A stretch of DNA of 64,000 bases, taken from contig JAXCGZ010005723.1 in assembly GCA_037179515.1 (NCBI GenBank), positions 36,001 through 100,000 of the forward strand, in the 5' to 3' direction. The translations under genes were made by a program, and so were the position numbers. Within the stretch, counting starts at the first letter, position 1. Every line of letters begins with the position of its first letter. The DNA comes from Halocaridina rubra (taxonomy: Eukaryota > Arthropoda > Malacostraca > Decapoda > Atyidae). This document shows positions 1 through 21,115 of the stretch, one piece after another. Under the pieces are notes generated by a model that made no database searches, had not been told where the DNA came from, and saw nothing but the letters and a program-made list of their open reading frames with translations.

Positions 1-158
1 AAGTAGTAATGCTGTAGTTAGAGCATTTGACTTGGGAAGTGGCAGACCTGTGAACGAACCTACTGCAGGGCATTAAGAAGGGTATCCAGCTCTGATTCCT
101 TGGCTCCAACCTGTCTGTATCCACCCCCACAAAGGGGATGAATAGTAGCACATAAAAT
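1..158 (+). mobile_element. SINE1 copy, cut by the window edge
   Basis: This is a tRNA-derived short interspersed element. The copy shows the family's body: a weak tRNA-like head, the motif GGCATTAAGAAGGGTATCCAG, the CTCCAACCTGTCTG block, and a CCACCCCC...GGGGATGAATAGTAGCACA end. About 16 related pieces recur in the window on both strands. It lies in the MMS19 intron upstream of the first visible exon. Confidence 0.7.
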
Positions 159-279
159 GGTTAACAACCACATATGAGAATAAGGGTTCCTCTTTCCATA
201 GTAAAAGTAGTACTATGCTCTCCTTTTAGTTTTGTAGAGGAAATAAGAAATTAAGGATAATTAGTTCATATCTTTCACC

Positions 280-1335
280 CCCACATTGGGTGCTAATATT
301 TTTCACCCCACTGCAGGTGATAAATTATTTTTACCCCGCCTCAGGTGCAGAATTCTTTCACCCCTGCCACAGATGCAGAATCCCTTCACCCCTGCCACAG
401 GTGCAGAACTCTTTCACTCCTTCTTTGGGTGCTGAATTTTTTCACCCCCTCCTCAGGTGCAGAATTCTTTCACCCCCTCATTGGATGCTGAATTATTTCA
501 CCCCCCTCTCAGGTGCAGAATTCTTTCTTCCCGCCATGGGTGCAGAATTCATTCACCGCTACCACAGATGCAGAATTCTTTTATCTCAGGGCCTAATCCT
601 GCCATGCTTCTAGATCTTCAATACTTTGACGATGTCCTTTCTCTGTTGTTCATCATTCTATTATTTGTGCCATGTCCTTTTTCTTCATCTCAAGTTTTCT
701 TGGTGCCTGGGGGCCGATCAGGGCAATTTTATTTGGCTATCCTTGTGTCACAGTCAGTAAAAATAAATACTTTTACCCTCTCCTTGGGGGCAGAATTCAT
801 TCAACCCTGCCATGGATACAGAATTCCTTCACCTCTGCCATAGATACAGAATTCATGCACGCCATCACAGGTGCAGAATTCTTTCACCCCTGCCACAGGT
901 GTAGAATTTTTTCACCTCTTCCATGAATGCAAAATTTTTTCACCCCCGCCATGGGTACAGAATTCTTTTCTCTCAGGCCACAAGTGCAGAATTCCTTCAT
1001 CCCATCATGAGTGCAGAATATTACACCCCCACAGAATTTCTTCATCCCTGCCAAGAGTGCATAATTCTTTCACCCTCACCAAGAATGCAGAATTCTCTCA
1101 CCCCCATCAAGGGTGCAGAATTCTTTCACCCCACGAAATTTGCAAAATTCTTTCATCCCTGCCACAATTGCAGAATTCTTTCACCCCTTCCATGGATGCA
1201 GAATTCTTTTACCCCCTGCCACAAGTGCAAAATTCTTTTACCCTCACCATGGGTTCAGAATTCCTTCACCTCCACCACGAGTGCAGAATAGTTTGCCCCC
1301 ACCATGGGTGCAAAATTCTTTCACCCCTGCCATTA
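280..1335. repeat. 28-bp minisatellite rich in GAATTC
   Basis: A diverged tandem array with a unit of about 28 bp, of the form GCAGAATTCTTTCACCCC followed by TGCCACAGGT. Many units keep GAATTC, so EcoRI-type sites recur at near-regular spacing. Roughly 600-775 is an interruption without the unit. The several short + strand open frames here (HPCHRCRI-like peptides) come from the repeat and are not genes. The array ends about 40 bp before the MMS19 exon at 1374. Confidence 0.85.
640..770 (+). mobile_element. possible 3'-end piece of LINE-E
   Basis: This interruption of the minisatellite reads TTTTCTTGGTGCCTGGGGGC, then a GATCAGGGC block and TTGTGTCACAGTCA. That is the order seen at the 3' ends of LINE-E relatives at 10240-10322, 35370-35430 and 58190-58236. 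The match is short and diverged, so this is a tentative assignment. Confidence 0.35.
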
Positions 1336-1373
1336 AAGATTTGAGTGATATACTGATATATAATTTTTTTCAG

Positions 1374-9504
<8,131 letters not shown>

Positions 9505-9536
9505 TACGGTCGAGATTCTTCGTTTGTCTTCGTGAA

Positions 9537-9542
9537 AATAAA
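9537..9542 (+). terminator. candidate MMS19 poly(A) signal
   Basis: AATAAA lies 33 bases after the stop codon and is followed by a T-rich stretch. This would give a very short 3'UTR; later signals cannot be excluded. Confidence 0.5.
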
Positions 9543-10139
9543 ATTTGTATTTGTCCTGTAACTAGGTTGTTAAGTATGTTGCTGAATATCTAGACGGCAT
9601 TCCAGGGAGAGCTGTATCAAAAAATAGACATAATTCTTTCTATATACAAAAGTCCCCTTCTTATAAAAGAGTTGACTGAGTCAGAGCAAAATACTTTACC
9701 TTTTGAAAGATGAAAATACATAAGAGGGAATTCTTATAGTCCCCTCACTCTGCCCCATTTAGTGGACTTACGATGCGCAGGGGAATACGAAGGATGTATT
9801 CTTGCCTTATCCCCCTGGGAAATATGCATATTTCAGACATAATATTCAGTGACATGCAGGGCTATGGTTCTATCGGAGTAACACTGCAGGCAGCTAGTGA
9901 TGTAATTACTGTACCTGTAATATAATGTTAACTTCAAATTCCCCCAAATGTTCCAAATTTAAGGAAGTTTAGGGGGAAAGTAGGTGCATGGTGGGTATAT
10001 AAACAATTTGTTCTGATAAGTAGTAAATTTGCAGTAAAATTTTGTTTGTTTATGCTGTATTTAGTTTCCCCAGTTTTCAAGAATAGATCTTCACTAACTA
10101 TACTGACTTCTGTTCCTATCCATTCATCATTCTACGGAG
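9543..10139. other. downstream of MMS19, nothing recognised
   Basis: Unique-looking AT-rich sequence without a long open frame, clear repeat or RNA gene. Confidence 0.5.
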
Positions 10140-10322
10140 GGAAGTGTCTTAAAAAAATAATTAATTTGTTTTTTAGTCTGCCTTCTCTTTTCCATTGTTT
10201 ACCACTCTTTTTTTCTGTCTTGTCCTTAAGCTGCTACTTTCTTTTCCCTAGTGTTTTGTGCCCGGGCCCAATGAAGGCAGTTTTCTTTGACTTTCACGGT
10301 GTCACACTCATAAAAAAAAGTC
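10140..10322 (+). mobile_element. LINE-E 3' fragment
   Basis: It ends GTGCCCGGGCCCAATGAAGG, then GGTGTCACACTCATAAAAAA. This parallels the end of LINE-E at 35370-35530 (complement GTGCCCGGGCC...GATGAGGGCAG...GGTGTCACACTCAT). The open frame 10046-10330 over it is not a gene. Confidence 0.65.
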
Positions 10323-10587
10323 AGTTCTAAGCATAATGTATCTTATCCAGATATGAAAGTTAATTATGCCTATCACAAAGGGAAATGTGAACTGATGCTT
10401 TCAGAATATTACTGATCTAGGGAATATAAGTTTAAGGAAATATTGTTAAGTTTTGAATGTTTCCTTTGTAATGTTCTTGTTGAAAAAGCGTTTGATATTT
10501 TTCACAAATTTACAGTGTTAATAAAATAAGTGCTTCTCTGAGCATATTGCAAATATATATTTTACTTTTATTTATTATTGTACTTCT

Positions 10588-10742
10588 GGGGGCTGAATTA
10601 GCTCACTTGTAGAGTGCGCCAGTTAGGAAGTGGCTAAGTCGGATTCCATCCCACCATGGTTAGTTAGGAAGGGCATACAGCCTTAATCCCTCATCTCCAA
10701 CGTATGTCCACCCCTTTTCAAGTGGGGACTGATTTTGACACA
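10588..10742 (+). mobile_element. SINE1 copy
   Basis: Head GGGGGCTGAATTAGCTCACT with TGTAGAGTGCGCC (A-box-like), then TAGGAAGGGCATACAGCC, CATCTCCAACGTATG and a CAAGTGGGGACTGATTTTGA end. Confidence 0.75.
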
Positions 10743-11298
10743 GTATGGCACTTTTATTATTGTGCATCTGCTTTCCTGTTGAATGCAAGAAACCTTAGTG
10801 CTGATAATCTGTAAAGCATAAAGTTTCACAGTAAATATGTTTTGTGGAGTTGTATAAATTTTCCTGTAAACTGTTATTATACTAAGACCTTACACTTAAT
10901 GGAATTCTTTGGCACTAAAATCTCAGATCTGCTTATTAGAAATCAACGTGATATAATATTTCCAAAGTCAGAGAATTTTCAATTTATGCATTGCCCAATC
11001 TTATAATCAGCAGCTGTTTCATCAATTTCCCTTAGTTTTGTAATAAGTTGCATGGTAAAACGTAAGTCATTCTAAAACGTTCTCAGTATTCTTCTTTCTT
11101 ATAATCCTCTCTAGAGATGATAGCTAAATTTGAGCCTCATTTTATCAACAAAAAATTTAATTGTATTTTGTTGTTTAATTTGTTATTTCATTTAGTCAAA
11201 TTTAAATTTTAGTTATGACTTGACACAGGTTTTTTATCTCTCCTTAATGCTAAATTAATAGTTTCATTTTACTTTTCAATAATGTAGTATTAAGTTTG

Positions 11299-11453
11299 AG
11301 GCAACTGTAGCTCATAGGTAGAGCGTGTGACTCAGTAAGTGACTAATTCAGGCTTGATCCCACCACAGGTCGTTAGGAAGGGCGTCCAGCCTAATCCAGC
11401 ATATCCAGTATGTCAGCGTTCACCCCAATTTGAATTGAGACTTATTTTGACAC
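11299..11453 (+). mobile_element. SINE1 copy
   Basis: Head GAGGCAACTGTAGCTCATAG, body GTTAGGAAGGGCGTCCAGCC, end AATTGAGACTTATTTTGACA. About 550 bp of featureless AT-rich sequence separates it from the previous copy. Confidence 0.75.
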
Positions 11454-12042
11454 AAAAGTATTTTAAAAAAAATGTAGTACTGTATAAGATTACAGGGAAC
11501 AGTGTATTTATTTTTAAACAGTAGATTCACTAGGAAATTCAGTGTGGATTATAACATGTGCTCTCATTTAGTTATCATTTGAAGTAAGAATTTATGTATA
11601 CACAGTTTTTCTTGCATATTGTTAAACACTAGGGCATAAGAAAATTTACCTAATGTACAGTATAGACCATGACGTATCTTTGACTAGAATATTTTAGCAA
11701 TATCGCACTATGCATTATGCTTGACACTTATACTGTATTTATTACTGTTCATGGTTTTATTTTGAGTTTAGTGTAGATCTTTCAATGCCTTTCCTTTTAA
11801 GAATAGTTTTATGTTATACTCGCGCAATTTTGTAAATACAGTAATTAGCAAATGCGTATCTTTATACATCCCCTTTGTTGATGTTTGAATTGACGCAGCA
11901 TTATAGACTAGCAAAGTATCATTCACTGTGAACAGACAGTAGCCTGTATTTTTATTTAGTCAATTTTATATGAGGAAAGTTAAATGATTACTGTATGATT
12001 GAAACATGCAGTTTCTGTCCTTTCTGTGTTGTTGTTTGCCAT

Positions 12043-12191
12043 TTTGTCACTAATAAGAAACATTATGGGGGTGAACACAAACAGATTGGAGCTGGGGAAT
12101 TAAGGTTGAATGCCCTTTATAATGCCCCATGGTGGTTTGATCACGGGTCTGTCACTTCCCAAACCAAGTGCTCTGACCACTGCAGTCCTCA
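12043..12191 (-). mobile_element. SINE1 copy
   Basis: Reverse copy from TTTGTCACTAATAAG through ACAGATTGGAGCTGGGGAAT to the head GACCACTGCAGTCCTC. Confidence 0.75.
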
Positions 12192-12279
12192 GTTCATATC
12201 TCCTGTATACTAAATAGAGGAAAATTTCCATTTCGTTTGGTCTCGTTATTCTTCATCTATAGAGTTTAAGAATAAGAAA

Positions 12280-12372
12280 TCCATGGTAGGGCAATAGGAA
12301 GGACATCCAGCCTTAATTCCCCTGTCTCAGTCCGTCATTGTCCATCCCCAAATGGGAACTAAGAATGACACA
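12280..12372 (+). mobile_element. SINE1 3' fragment
   Basis: It has GGGCAATAGGAAGGACATCC, AGCCTTAATTCCCC, CCATCCCCAAATGGGAACTA and a GACACA end. Confidence 0.65.
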
Positions 12373-12574
12373 TGAAAGTTAAAAAAAATGTTGAACTCTC
12401 TCTAGCAGTGTTAAGTCAATCATTAATACTTTATTAAATCTTTCACTTTGTTTATGTTGTTAAATCTGCACTGTATATATCTTTTGTCAGGATTTCATAT
12501 ATATATGGAGATACCAATAGATATTATGCCAGAGCAAGAGATAGAAATTAAATGTAATATTCTGATAGTTAATT

Positions 12575-12685
12575 TGGGGGCACAGTAGGTCAGTGGTAGA
12601 GTGCGCGATTGTGAATCGACTAACGTGGCTTTGAGCCTATTGTGGGGTGTTAGTAAGCGCATCCAGCCATATTCTCCCAGCTTGG
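12575..12685 (+). mobile_element. SINE1 5' fragment
   Basis: It has a well-preserved head GGGGGCACAGTAGGTCAGTG then GTAGAGTGCGCGATT, and ends after GCGCATCCAGCC. It lies close to an inverted fragment at 12725-12787. Confidence 0.65.
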
Positions 12686-12724
12686 TATTGGGCTTCTTCA
12701 CTACTTGATTTAGGCAGACAAGAT

Positions 12725-12787
12725 AGTGTTGGAGAATTATGAATGGATGCCCTTCCTAATGCCAACGGTGGGCTTGAACATGAGCCA
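12725..12787 (-). mobile_element. SINE1 fragment
   Basis: Reverse piece with TGGATGCCCTTCCTAATGCC then AACGGTGGGCTTGAACATGA. It runs straight into a (TA)n(GA)n microsatellite. Confidence 0.6.
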
Positions 12788-12867
<80 letters not shown>

Positions 12868-12868
12868 C
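12788..12868. repeat. (TA)n(GA)n microsatellite
   Basis: About 60 bp TA followed by about 20 bp GA. Confidence 0.95.
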
Positions 12869-13724
12869 ACTATTTAGCAATATAATTTTTTTTAGCTGTA
12901 ATTTCTTGGGACCTATCCTAGAATAGGTACATGTTGTCGTTTTTAGATACTTAATCTGGGATTGAGGCAATAGGCAGGTGCTTAAATTGGGATTGGGAAT
13001 GGAATCAAGAATATATGATAAATATCCTTATAAGCTTTTGTTTTGTAGAGTTAGTACAATCCACGACCACTAACTTTTGAGGGCAAGCACTTCATCTGGG
13101 ATTGAGATCCATCAGGTTCTTATTCTGGGATTGGGTCGCGTTCAGTAAATATGACTCTGTAGTGTACATATTTATTATATCATTAGTTTTTCTGCGTTTA
13201 ACTATAATTGTTCCTTTTGTTATTAGAATTATATATTCTACCATATTTTTTCATCTACCATTCCTTTGCATTCTACTCTGGTTCATTCATCCTTATCTTT
13301 TCATCTCCTACCATTCCTTTGCATTCCACTCTGGTTCATTCATCCTTATCTTTCCATCATTTACAATTCCTTTGCATTCCATTGTTGGCCGCAACTTCCC
13401 TCCATATCCTCATATCTTTCATACACACAACCATCTGCTCCATTAACCAATCCCGCGTCTACGGCAAGACCTATAATTTATGGATTTCCGGTTTAACTAT
13501 GATAATTCTAGTTGTTTCAGTCTAGAACTTTATCTAGATTATATCGAACTGCTGCGTACATTTTTCTTTCATCGACAGCTATTTCCTATTATTCATTTTC
13601 ATAATAGTCATTAGTAATTTAGGGTAATCGCCTTCATTTTTCCCCGAGTATTTAAATTCTGGTTCTGCGTGTTTTGATGGTCACTCTATCGGGGTTAAAG
13701 TCGGATGAATTGTAGTACAGCCGC
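12869..13724. other. no gene recognised
   Basis: Contains two direct repeats of a CCATTCCTTTGCATTC-like segment with CTGGTTCATTCATCC (13256-13380, unit about 61 bp), and repeated TGGGATTGAG phrases near 12955-13130. The short open frames here are repeats read in different frames. Confidence 0.5.
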
Positions 13725-13936
13725 CAGGGTTGCCAGATATGTTTTTTTTTATTATTATTTGCTAAAGATGCCCTTTTTTATAAGTCTTTTTTTTCAATGC
13801 TCAAACGTCTGGCAACCCAGATACTAATGGTATTTTGAACCAGGGTTGCCGAAGCAAAAAATTTAGAATAAAGAAAAAGTTCCCTACTGCAAAGGACATT
13901 AATGGGGAAAAAATTATACCAAACCTGGCAACTCTG
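13725..13936. mobile_element. two small fold-back units with CAGGGTTGCC ends
   Basis: CAGGGTTGCCAGA at 13725 pairs with TCTGGCAACCCAG ending at 13820. CAGGGTTGCC at 13841 pairs roughly with CCTGGCAACTCTG near 13924-13936. The two neighbours of about 96 bp resemble miniature inverted-repeat elements. Target duplications are not evident. Confidence 0.45.
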
Positions 13937-14612
<676 letters not shown>

Positions 14613-14639
14613 TCTCTCTCTCTCGCTCTCACACACACA

Positions 14640-15365
14640 CGTTAGGGAAGGCATACTATAACAAAAGCCAGTGTACCCATGTAGAACAGGAGGCATTAAA
14701 ATTTCACTAGCACCGGCTGCTTATGTTCTGGTGTAAATATTAAAATAACGTACGAGATTTTGTTATTATTCTATGTATATGTTCTCTTTGTCGTAATGGA
14801 AAATATGAATTGTTAATTCTCAGTTTAGTTCTAATGCATGTTTGGTTAAACAAACAAAAATACTAAGAATTTTATGGTAAAAACATTTTATTGTTTTCCG
14901 GTGTTGTAGATATTAACTAGAAAAGTTAACGCTAAATTAACGTTTGTTTGTTTTTCAAAAGTTTATTTTCAATAGTTTTATTGATAAAAAGGTTTATATA
15001 TTTTATTATTTTGTTTAATTACTGCAAATCGGATTATTTTAATTTTGAGCTTATTTGCAAAGCCCAGTTTTTTTTTCTATTAACTCATATGACAGAATAA
15101 AGATCTGGGTCTGAATTAAATATAATGTTTATTTTTTAATCGTCAGAATGTTTTCTCAAGATCTGTGATTAAAAAAAAAAATTTAACGCGTATTAACGGA
15201 TAAATTAGGGTACAAACTGGGTCAGAAATTAATAATGTTCCATTTACATGATTGCATAAATAAAAAAAATAACGAAAAATTTCGTTTCTAAATCGTTTGC
15301 TTTAATTATTTACATTCATTTATAGTAAAGTTTTTGTCTTTTTGGGTACTACACTTATTATCCTG
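14640..15365. other. AT-rich, nothing recognised
   Basis: No open frame of note, no microsatellite and no SINE piece could be identified. Confidence 0.5.
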
Positions 15366-15416
15366 GTTTTACGTCACGGACTCCCTTTTTAACCGAGGGC
15401 TAGGACGGTTGCACAC
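15366..15416 (-). mobile_element. SINE2 3' fragment
   Basis: Reverse piece: GGTTTTACGTCACGGACTCC, then CCGAGGGCTAGGACGGTTGC, the last 50 bp of SINE2. Confidence 0.7.
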
Positions 15417-15880
15417 TTACTGAATTGATAAATTAAATTAAATTATAAGGCATAAAGAAAAGTATTATCGATTGATATAGCTGGACCTAATAATAATATT
15501 AACAACTAAATAGCATTATTTAATTTAGATGAATATATATCTAGTGATGTTCTCTCTATACTCTCACTCTAGCTGTATCTATCGGCCTGCGAAGCCATTT
15601 AAGTTTAACCCTTAATCAGCCTACTCATAATGGCTTTTTTTGCATATTTTTCATTTTTTCTTTATTTGACAAATTTCAAGCGAATTCAGATATGGATATA
15701 AAATAATTAACTACGGGAGTAAAAGGTCATAACTCATGTTTTATGAGTAGTAGTAATTATTGTTGCATTAGTAGTAATTATTACTTCTGAATTGCATTAC
15801 GCAATATATCTGTTGACCAGGGACAGCTATCTTAAGGAAAATAATAAGCACGTATCGCGTATCAGTGTTATCTTCGATTG

Positions 15881-16072
<192 letters not shown>

Positions 16073-16442
16073 GAAAGTACTAAGGGTCTCAAAATTGCTT
16101 CCAGTTTCCTTACGTACCAAAACCATCCACATGTACAATATTCACGGGCTTCTCGTGAAATTGCAGATCCCAGCGTTCAAAAACCGTGCCCCGGTTTAAA
16201 GGCCCATCGGTCATATTTTTCTCAACTTCATTTTTACGAGGGGTTTGATTTGTTTGTTAATTACTTATACATTTTAACTTGGATAGGTAATAGAAAATAG
16301 GACTATCCTTTAATTTTTTTCTATCCTTTTTCCTTTTTCTCACAAAGTTGTATTCCCAGCTAGAGCCAATTTGTATATAGGTTTCGACTTTTTCCAGCTG
16401 GACATGTTGCTTGGCATATAATAATAATAATAATAATAATAA
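16073..16442. other. no gene recognised
   Basis: Unassigned sequence followed by a short (ATA)n tract at about 16420-16443. Confidence 0.45.
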
Positions 16443-16642
16443 TGTAGTCACCGTGGCTCAATCGATAGCGTGCGCGACTTTGAGGCGTCAGGTTGAGGTT
16501 CGCGCTCCTCCACGGTCTAAGGTTAGCATGGGCATGCACTCAGGGTAACGATTACATCTGCCAAAACAAGGCATTTCTAAGAAGGCAACCGTCCTAGTCC
16601 TTGGTAGAAAAGGGAGTCCGTGACGTAAAACCGGGACAAAAT
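16443..16642 (+). mobile_element. SINE2 copy between (TAA)n tracts
   Basis: A full copy. The tRNA-like head is GTAGTCACCGTGGCTCAATC with GATAGCGTGCGCGACT. A B-box-like GAGGTTCGCGCTCC is followed by GGGCATGCACTCAGGGTAAC, GATTACATCTGCCAAAACAA and CCGTGACGTAAAACCGG. The head resembles a tRNA with TGGCTCAAxCGGTAG in the D arm. (AAT)n precedes it and follows it. Confidence 0.88.
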
Positions 16643-17387
16643 AATAATAATAATAATAAAGAGGGGTGAACAAAGTCACATGTTCAACCTTGATAAAATC
16701 TAGATACGGATGGGGCGGAGTCTAGACGCTCGTGATTCTCGCATACTGGTTATTAACATAATTTACATATTATGAATGAATATCATTGCTTAAAAGTATT
16801 ATATACTAGGCATACAATAACGCCACTACTAGTATTAATAAAAATTCAAACGACCAATTCTAAAAACGACTAGTGGTTGTTATATCTTAAATGCAGAGCT
16901 AGTATGAACTGGCCACCCTCTCTATGTATTTACCTGAACAGGTACAAATACCTGGCCCGCAGCTCTTCCTACGTCTAACACACACGTACATACATATATA
17001 CAAACACATTATTGTAAATAATCCTTTTTGTCATTTGGAATTGTTTTTTGGACATAAAAAGAAGTGTAAAAAGACAGATTTTTAACCAATAATTGCCCCG
17101 AGGACAATAGCCCTAATATTGCAAAAATGAACAATTGACCCCTACGTTTATTTTAAAGTGAAATATATAACTGAGAATTAATGAATGAAAAGGTTAGATT
17201 AGGAATTTACATTTAACATTAAAAAATGATATACAAATAGCAATAGATGAGGTGAAAAAAAACCCGCTGTAATCTAATATTACTTATTGATTATTATTGG
17301 AGCAAATGTCCCAGGGGCAGTTGTCCCTCTTTCAACTTGCATATATAGTTTTCTTTACCAGAAGGATAATCGTATTTAAAACGCTTT

Positions 17388-17390
<3 letters not shown>
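16643..17390. other. no gene recognised
   Basis: AT-rich; no assignable repeat or frame. Confidence 0.45.
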
Positions 17391-17471
<81 letters not shown>

Positions 17472-17479
17472 TAATTATT

Positions 17480-17544
<65 letters not shown>

Positions 17545-17552
17545 TAATTATT

Positions 17553-17611
<59 letters not shown>

Positions 17612-17619
17612 TAATTATT

Positions 17620-17696
<77 letters not shown>
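17391..17696. repeat. (TA)n with three regularly placed inserts
   Basis: TA tracts of about 50-75 bp are separated by three identical TGAATAATTATTTGA inserts at about 17468, 17541 and 17608. This is a higher-order repeat. Confidence 0.9.
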
Positions 17697-17699
<3 letters not shown>

Positions 17700-17702
17700 C
17701 AT

Positions 17703-17858
17703 TTGATATTGGATTACCCCACTGAGGTCTTACCTTAAATCTTGACTCTTTAATGAGACTTGTATAAAAGACAAAACTATTTTTGATATTGGATTACTCT
17801 TTGAGGTCTTACCTTAATCTTGACTCTTTCCTGAGACTTGTATAAAAGACAAAACTTT
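17703..17858. repeat. 80-bp tandem duplication
   Basis: Two copies start TTGATATTGGATTAC at 17703 and 17783. Each continues TGAGGTCTTACCTTAA, CTTGACTCTTT and GAGACTTGTATAAAAGACAA. Confidence 0.88.
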
Positions 17859-17908
17859 TTTTCTCTTGGTTTAGGAATATCTTCATCGGATCTTACCTTA
17901 AAAGCTTA

Positions 17909-17910
<2 letters not shown>

Positions 17911-17993
<83 letters not shown>

Positions 17994-18149
17994 ATTCGAT
18001 GTAAAGGAAAACTATTGTAAATGTGTGTGAGAGAGAGAGAGAGAGAGAGCATTCGATGTAAAGGAAAAATATTGTAAATGAGAGAGAGAGAGAGAGAGCA
18101 TTCGATGTAAAGGAAAAATATTATAAATGAGAGAGAGAGAGAGAGAGAG
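17911..18149. repeat. (GA)n with three 32-bp inserts
   Basis: (GA)n blocks alternate with GCATTCGATGTAAAGGAAAA then (C/A)TATTGTAAAT at 17992, 18049 and 18098. It is a microsatellite turned into a higher-order minisatellite. Confidence 0.9.
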
Positions 18150-18966
<817 letters not shown>

Positions 18967-20460
18967 ATTTGTTAGAATATATAATTTTTTGTCCAGTTAT
19001 CAATTTATATGTTTTTGGTTGAATTTGTAAATGGAATATAGGTTTAATGTTTTGCTTATTAGAATAGGTTTGGAATCAATTATTGTCATAGTCCATAGCC
19101 ATTATACAAATGGAAATATATTCAAATTTGACTTTTGTAAATATGAAACTTTTAGGCCATTAATAGTTTTCTCACTGCCAATATGTACCGGCTTTTATCG
19201 GACACCGTTTACTGGTATCGATGAAACTACCGGTGATGGTATATACATATGTATGATAAACAAAATTCCCCAATAATTCGACTCTGCCTTTTTAGGCAAG
19301 TGAACCATGATGCGACAAAAAAACATGTAAACAGGAAACGCTTTTGGGGGATTTAACCCACGCTTCGTTCATGTTCCCGCTTCATTGAACACAAAACAGT
19401 TCACGTTTTAAAGGTTTTTATTGACCTGTTTTCGTGTAAACAATGCTTATGGAAAACCTTCACTTTCAAGAACTTTTTCACGTGTAACGTGCTTGTAATT
19501 AAGAATATAGAAGTCAGTTGTGAACAGATGATTATGCTTTTCATAAGTTTTAGATTCATTCTGAAATGAATGGTTTATCTTGAACTTTCGTTCAGACTTA
19601 AAATGACTCTCCAGTTAATGGTTACGTAATTAAGCATTATATTAAACCGGTAAGAGTATTAATAATATTGCAAGTTTCTGTACCCAATTTTGTTTTGAAG
19701 AATTACTTTTAATATACGCGTATACGAACAGATGCGTAAATATATTGTGCATAGTAAAAATAATTGAATTGGCACCTTTTCTATGGGCAAAGACCTCAGC
19801 CGGTAAATAGCAGATGGCCCCTACATGGGAAAGATTTAAATGGATTTAAACTTGGCGTTTTAGGAATATTTAAAGTACTCTTAATAGTTAACGTATTTAC
19901 CAAGTGCAACTTTAAATAAAGTTGAAATAAGTTTTAATTAAAAAGGCAGGTTTTGAAGATAAATAAATCTTTAGATTGCATAATGAGTTGGAAATCAATT
20001 TCTCAAGTATATGCACACAAATTATAAAGAACGATTGGCAAAGAGCCTTAATTTTTTTTTTTTACTTATACCAAACCACTTAAATTTACTTTATTAGATT
20101 CACTTCGAATACCACTTCACAGTTTAAAACACCAATTGTAAGGACATAATACTATAAAGTTTTTTTCTCTCGTTTATTGGTAGAAAATATAAAACTAAAT
20201 TGCGGGGAAAAAAATGAGGTTTTTTAAGTACTTTCTCTGTACGAGATTGTGTAAAAATCAAATCCTTGAGTTTATTTTACGCTCTCCAGTAATATGGAGA
20301 GAGCCTATATTACGTCACTAAATTCTATATAGAAAAATGTACATTCCTAAAATACAAAAATAAGTTTGTACATCACAATAACTTCCATGTCTTTTTTTCT
20401 CTCTCTTAAAATTGGTCCTTTTCATACACACGTGTCTCTGCATAAATTAAAACTGTAAAT
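18967..20460. other. repeat-poor region 3' of HMGB
   Basis: AT-rich sequence with almost no microsatellite or SINE, unlike its surroundings. It probably includes the HMGB 3'UTR at its right end. An 81-codon frame at 19031-19276 has no recognisable features. Two TTTATT motifs at 20173 and 20271 read AATAAA on the - strand and could be poly(A) signals. Confidence 0.5.
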
Positions 20461-21108
20461 TCACTCATCGTCGGTACCATTTGCTTCGTCGTCGTCTTCG
20501 TCAGGCCCTACTTCGTCGTCGTCTTCGAAGTCGTGTTCAGGTACAGGGTGCCCATTGCTTGCTTTCATTTTCTTCAGAGGGGATTCGCCCAATTTATAGA
20601 TTTGCATTTCTCTGTCATAACGAGCACGATCTTCTTCGGCTTGTTTCTCGTATTTGGCCTTTTCGCTTTCGGTCATTTCGTTCCACTGTCGCCCAAGCTC
20701 TTTGGCCACTTCGCCCACGGAGAAATCCGGATTGGCGGCCCTGACTTTGGGGCGTTCGTCGTTTGCATAGTAGAAGAAAGCCGAAAGGGCCCGTTTGGGT
20801 CTGTTGGGATCCTTGGGAGGTTTGGTACCACGGCCCCTTCGGGCACGTCGTCCCCCTCCCACGCCGAAATGGGCGAGGTTGGCCTTTTCGGCCATCTCTT
20901 GAAATTTCTTTTTCTCCATCTCGGACATCGTCTTCCAACGATCTGAACACTGACGGGAGAATTCTTGGAACTGAACGATTTCGTCCGGATGAAGTTTTTT
21001 GTGTTCGGAGCGGCAAGTTTGAACGAAATAGGCGTAAGGGGTCATTCGTCCTCGTGGTTTGTCTATGGCCATGCCCCCACCACTTCCTCTGGGTCTTCCG
21101 CGGGGCAT
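20461..21108 (-). CDS. HMGB1: HMGB/DSP1-type high mobility group protein
   Basis: A chromatin protein of 215 residues that binds and bends DNA without sequence specificity. HMG box A is at about 17-82 (MTPYAYFVQTCRSEHKK, ending MAEKANLAHF) and box B at about 101-171 (PNRPKRALSAFFYYANDERP to RYDREMQIYK). They are joined by a basic RGRG-rich linker, and the tail at about 192-215 is acidic (FEDDDE, DEDDDE). Length and order match animal HMGB1/DSP1. The N-terminus MPRGRPRG carries an RGRP core like an AT-hook. The coding region is uninterrupted and richer in G+C than its surroundings. The start is the first ATG, with none upstream in frame. Box A lacks the usual DKxRYxxEM end, which box B has. 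Confidence 0.93.
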   Translation of the reverse strand: MPRGRPRGSGGGMAIDKPRGRMTPYAYFVQTCRSEHKKLHPDEIVQFQEFSRQCSDRWKTMSEMEKKKFQEMAEKANLAHFGVGGGRRARRGRGTKPPKDPNRPKRALSAFFYYANDERPKVRAANPDFSVGEVAKELGRQWNEMTESEKAKYEKQAEEDRARYDREMQIYKLGESPLKKMKASNGHPVPEHDFEDDDEVGPDEDDDEANGTDDE

Positions 21109-21115
21109 GATGGCA

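Noticed and set aside
19031..19276. 81-codon + strand frame
   Set aside because: AT-rich, no known motif, no splice or promoter support; compatible with chance.
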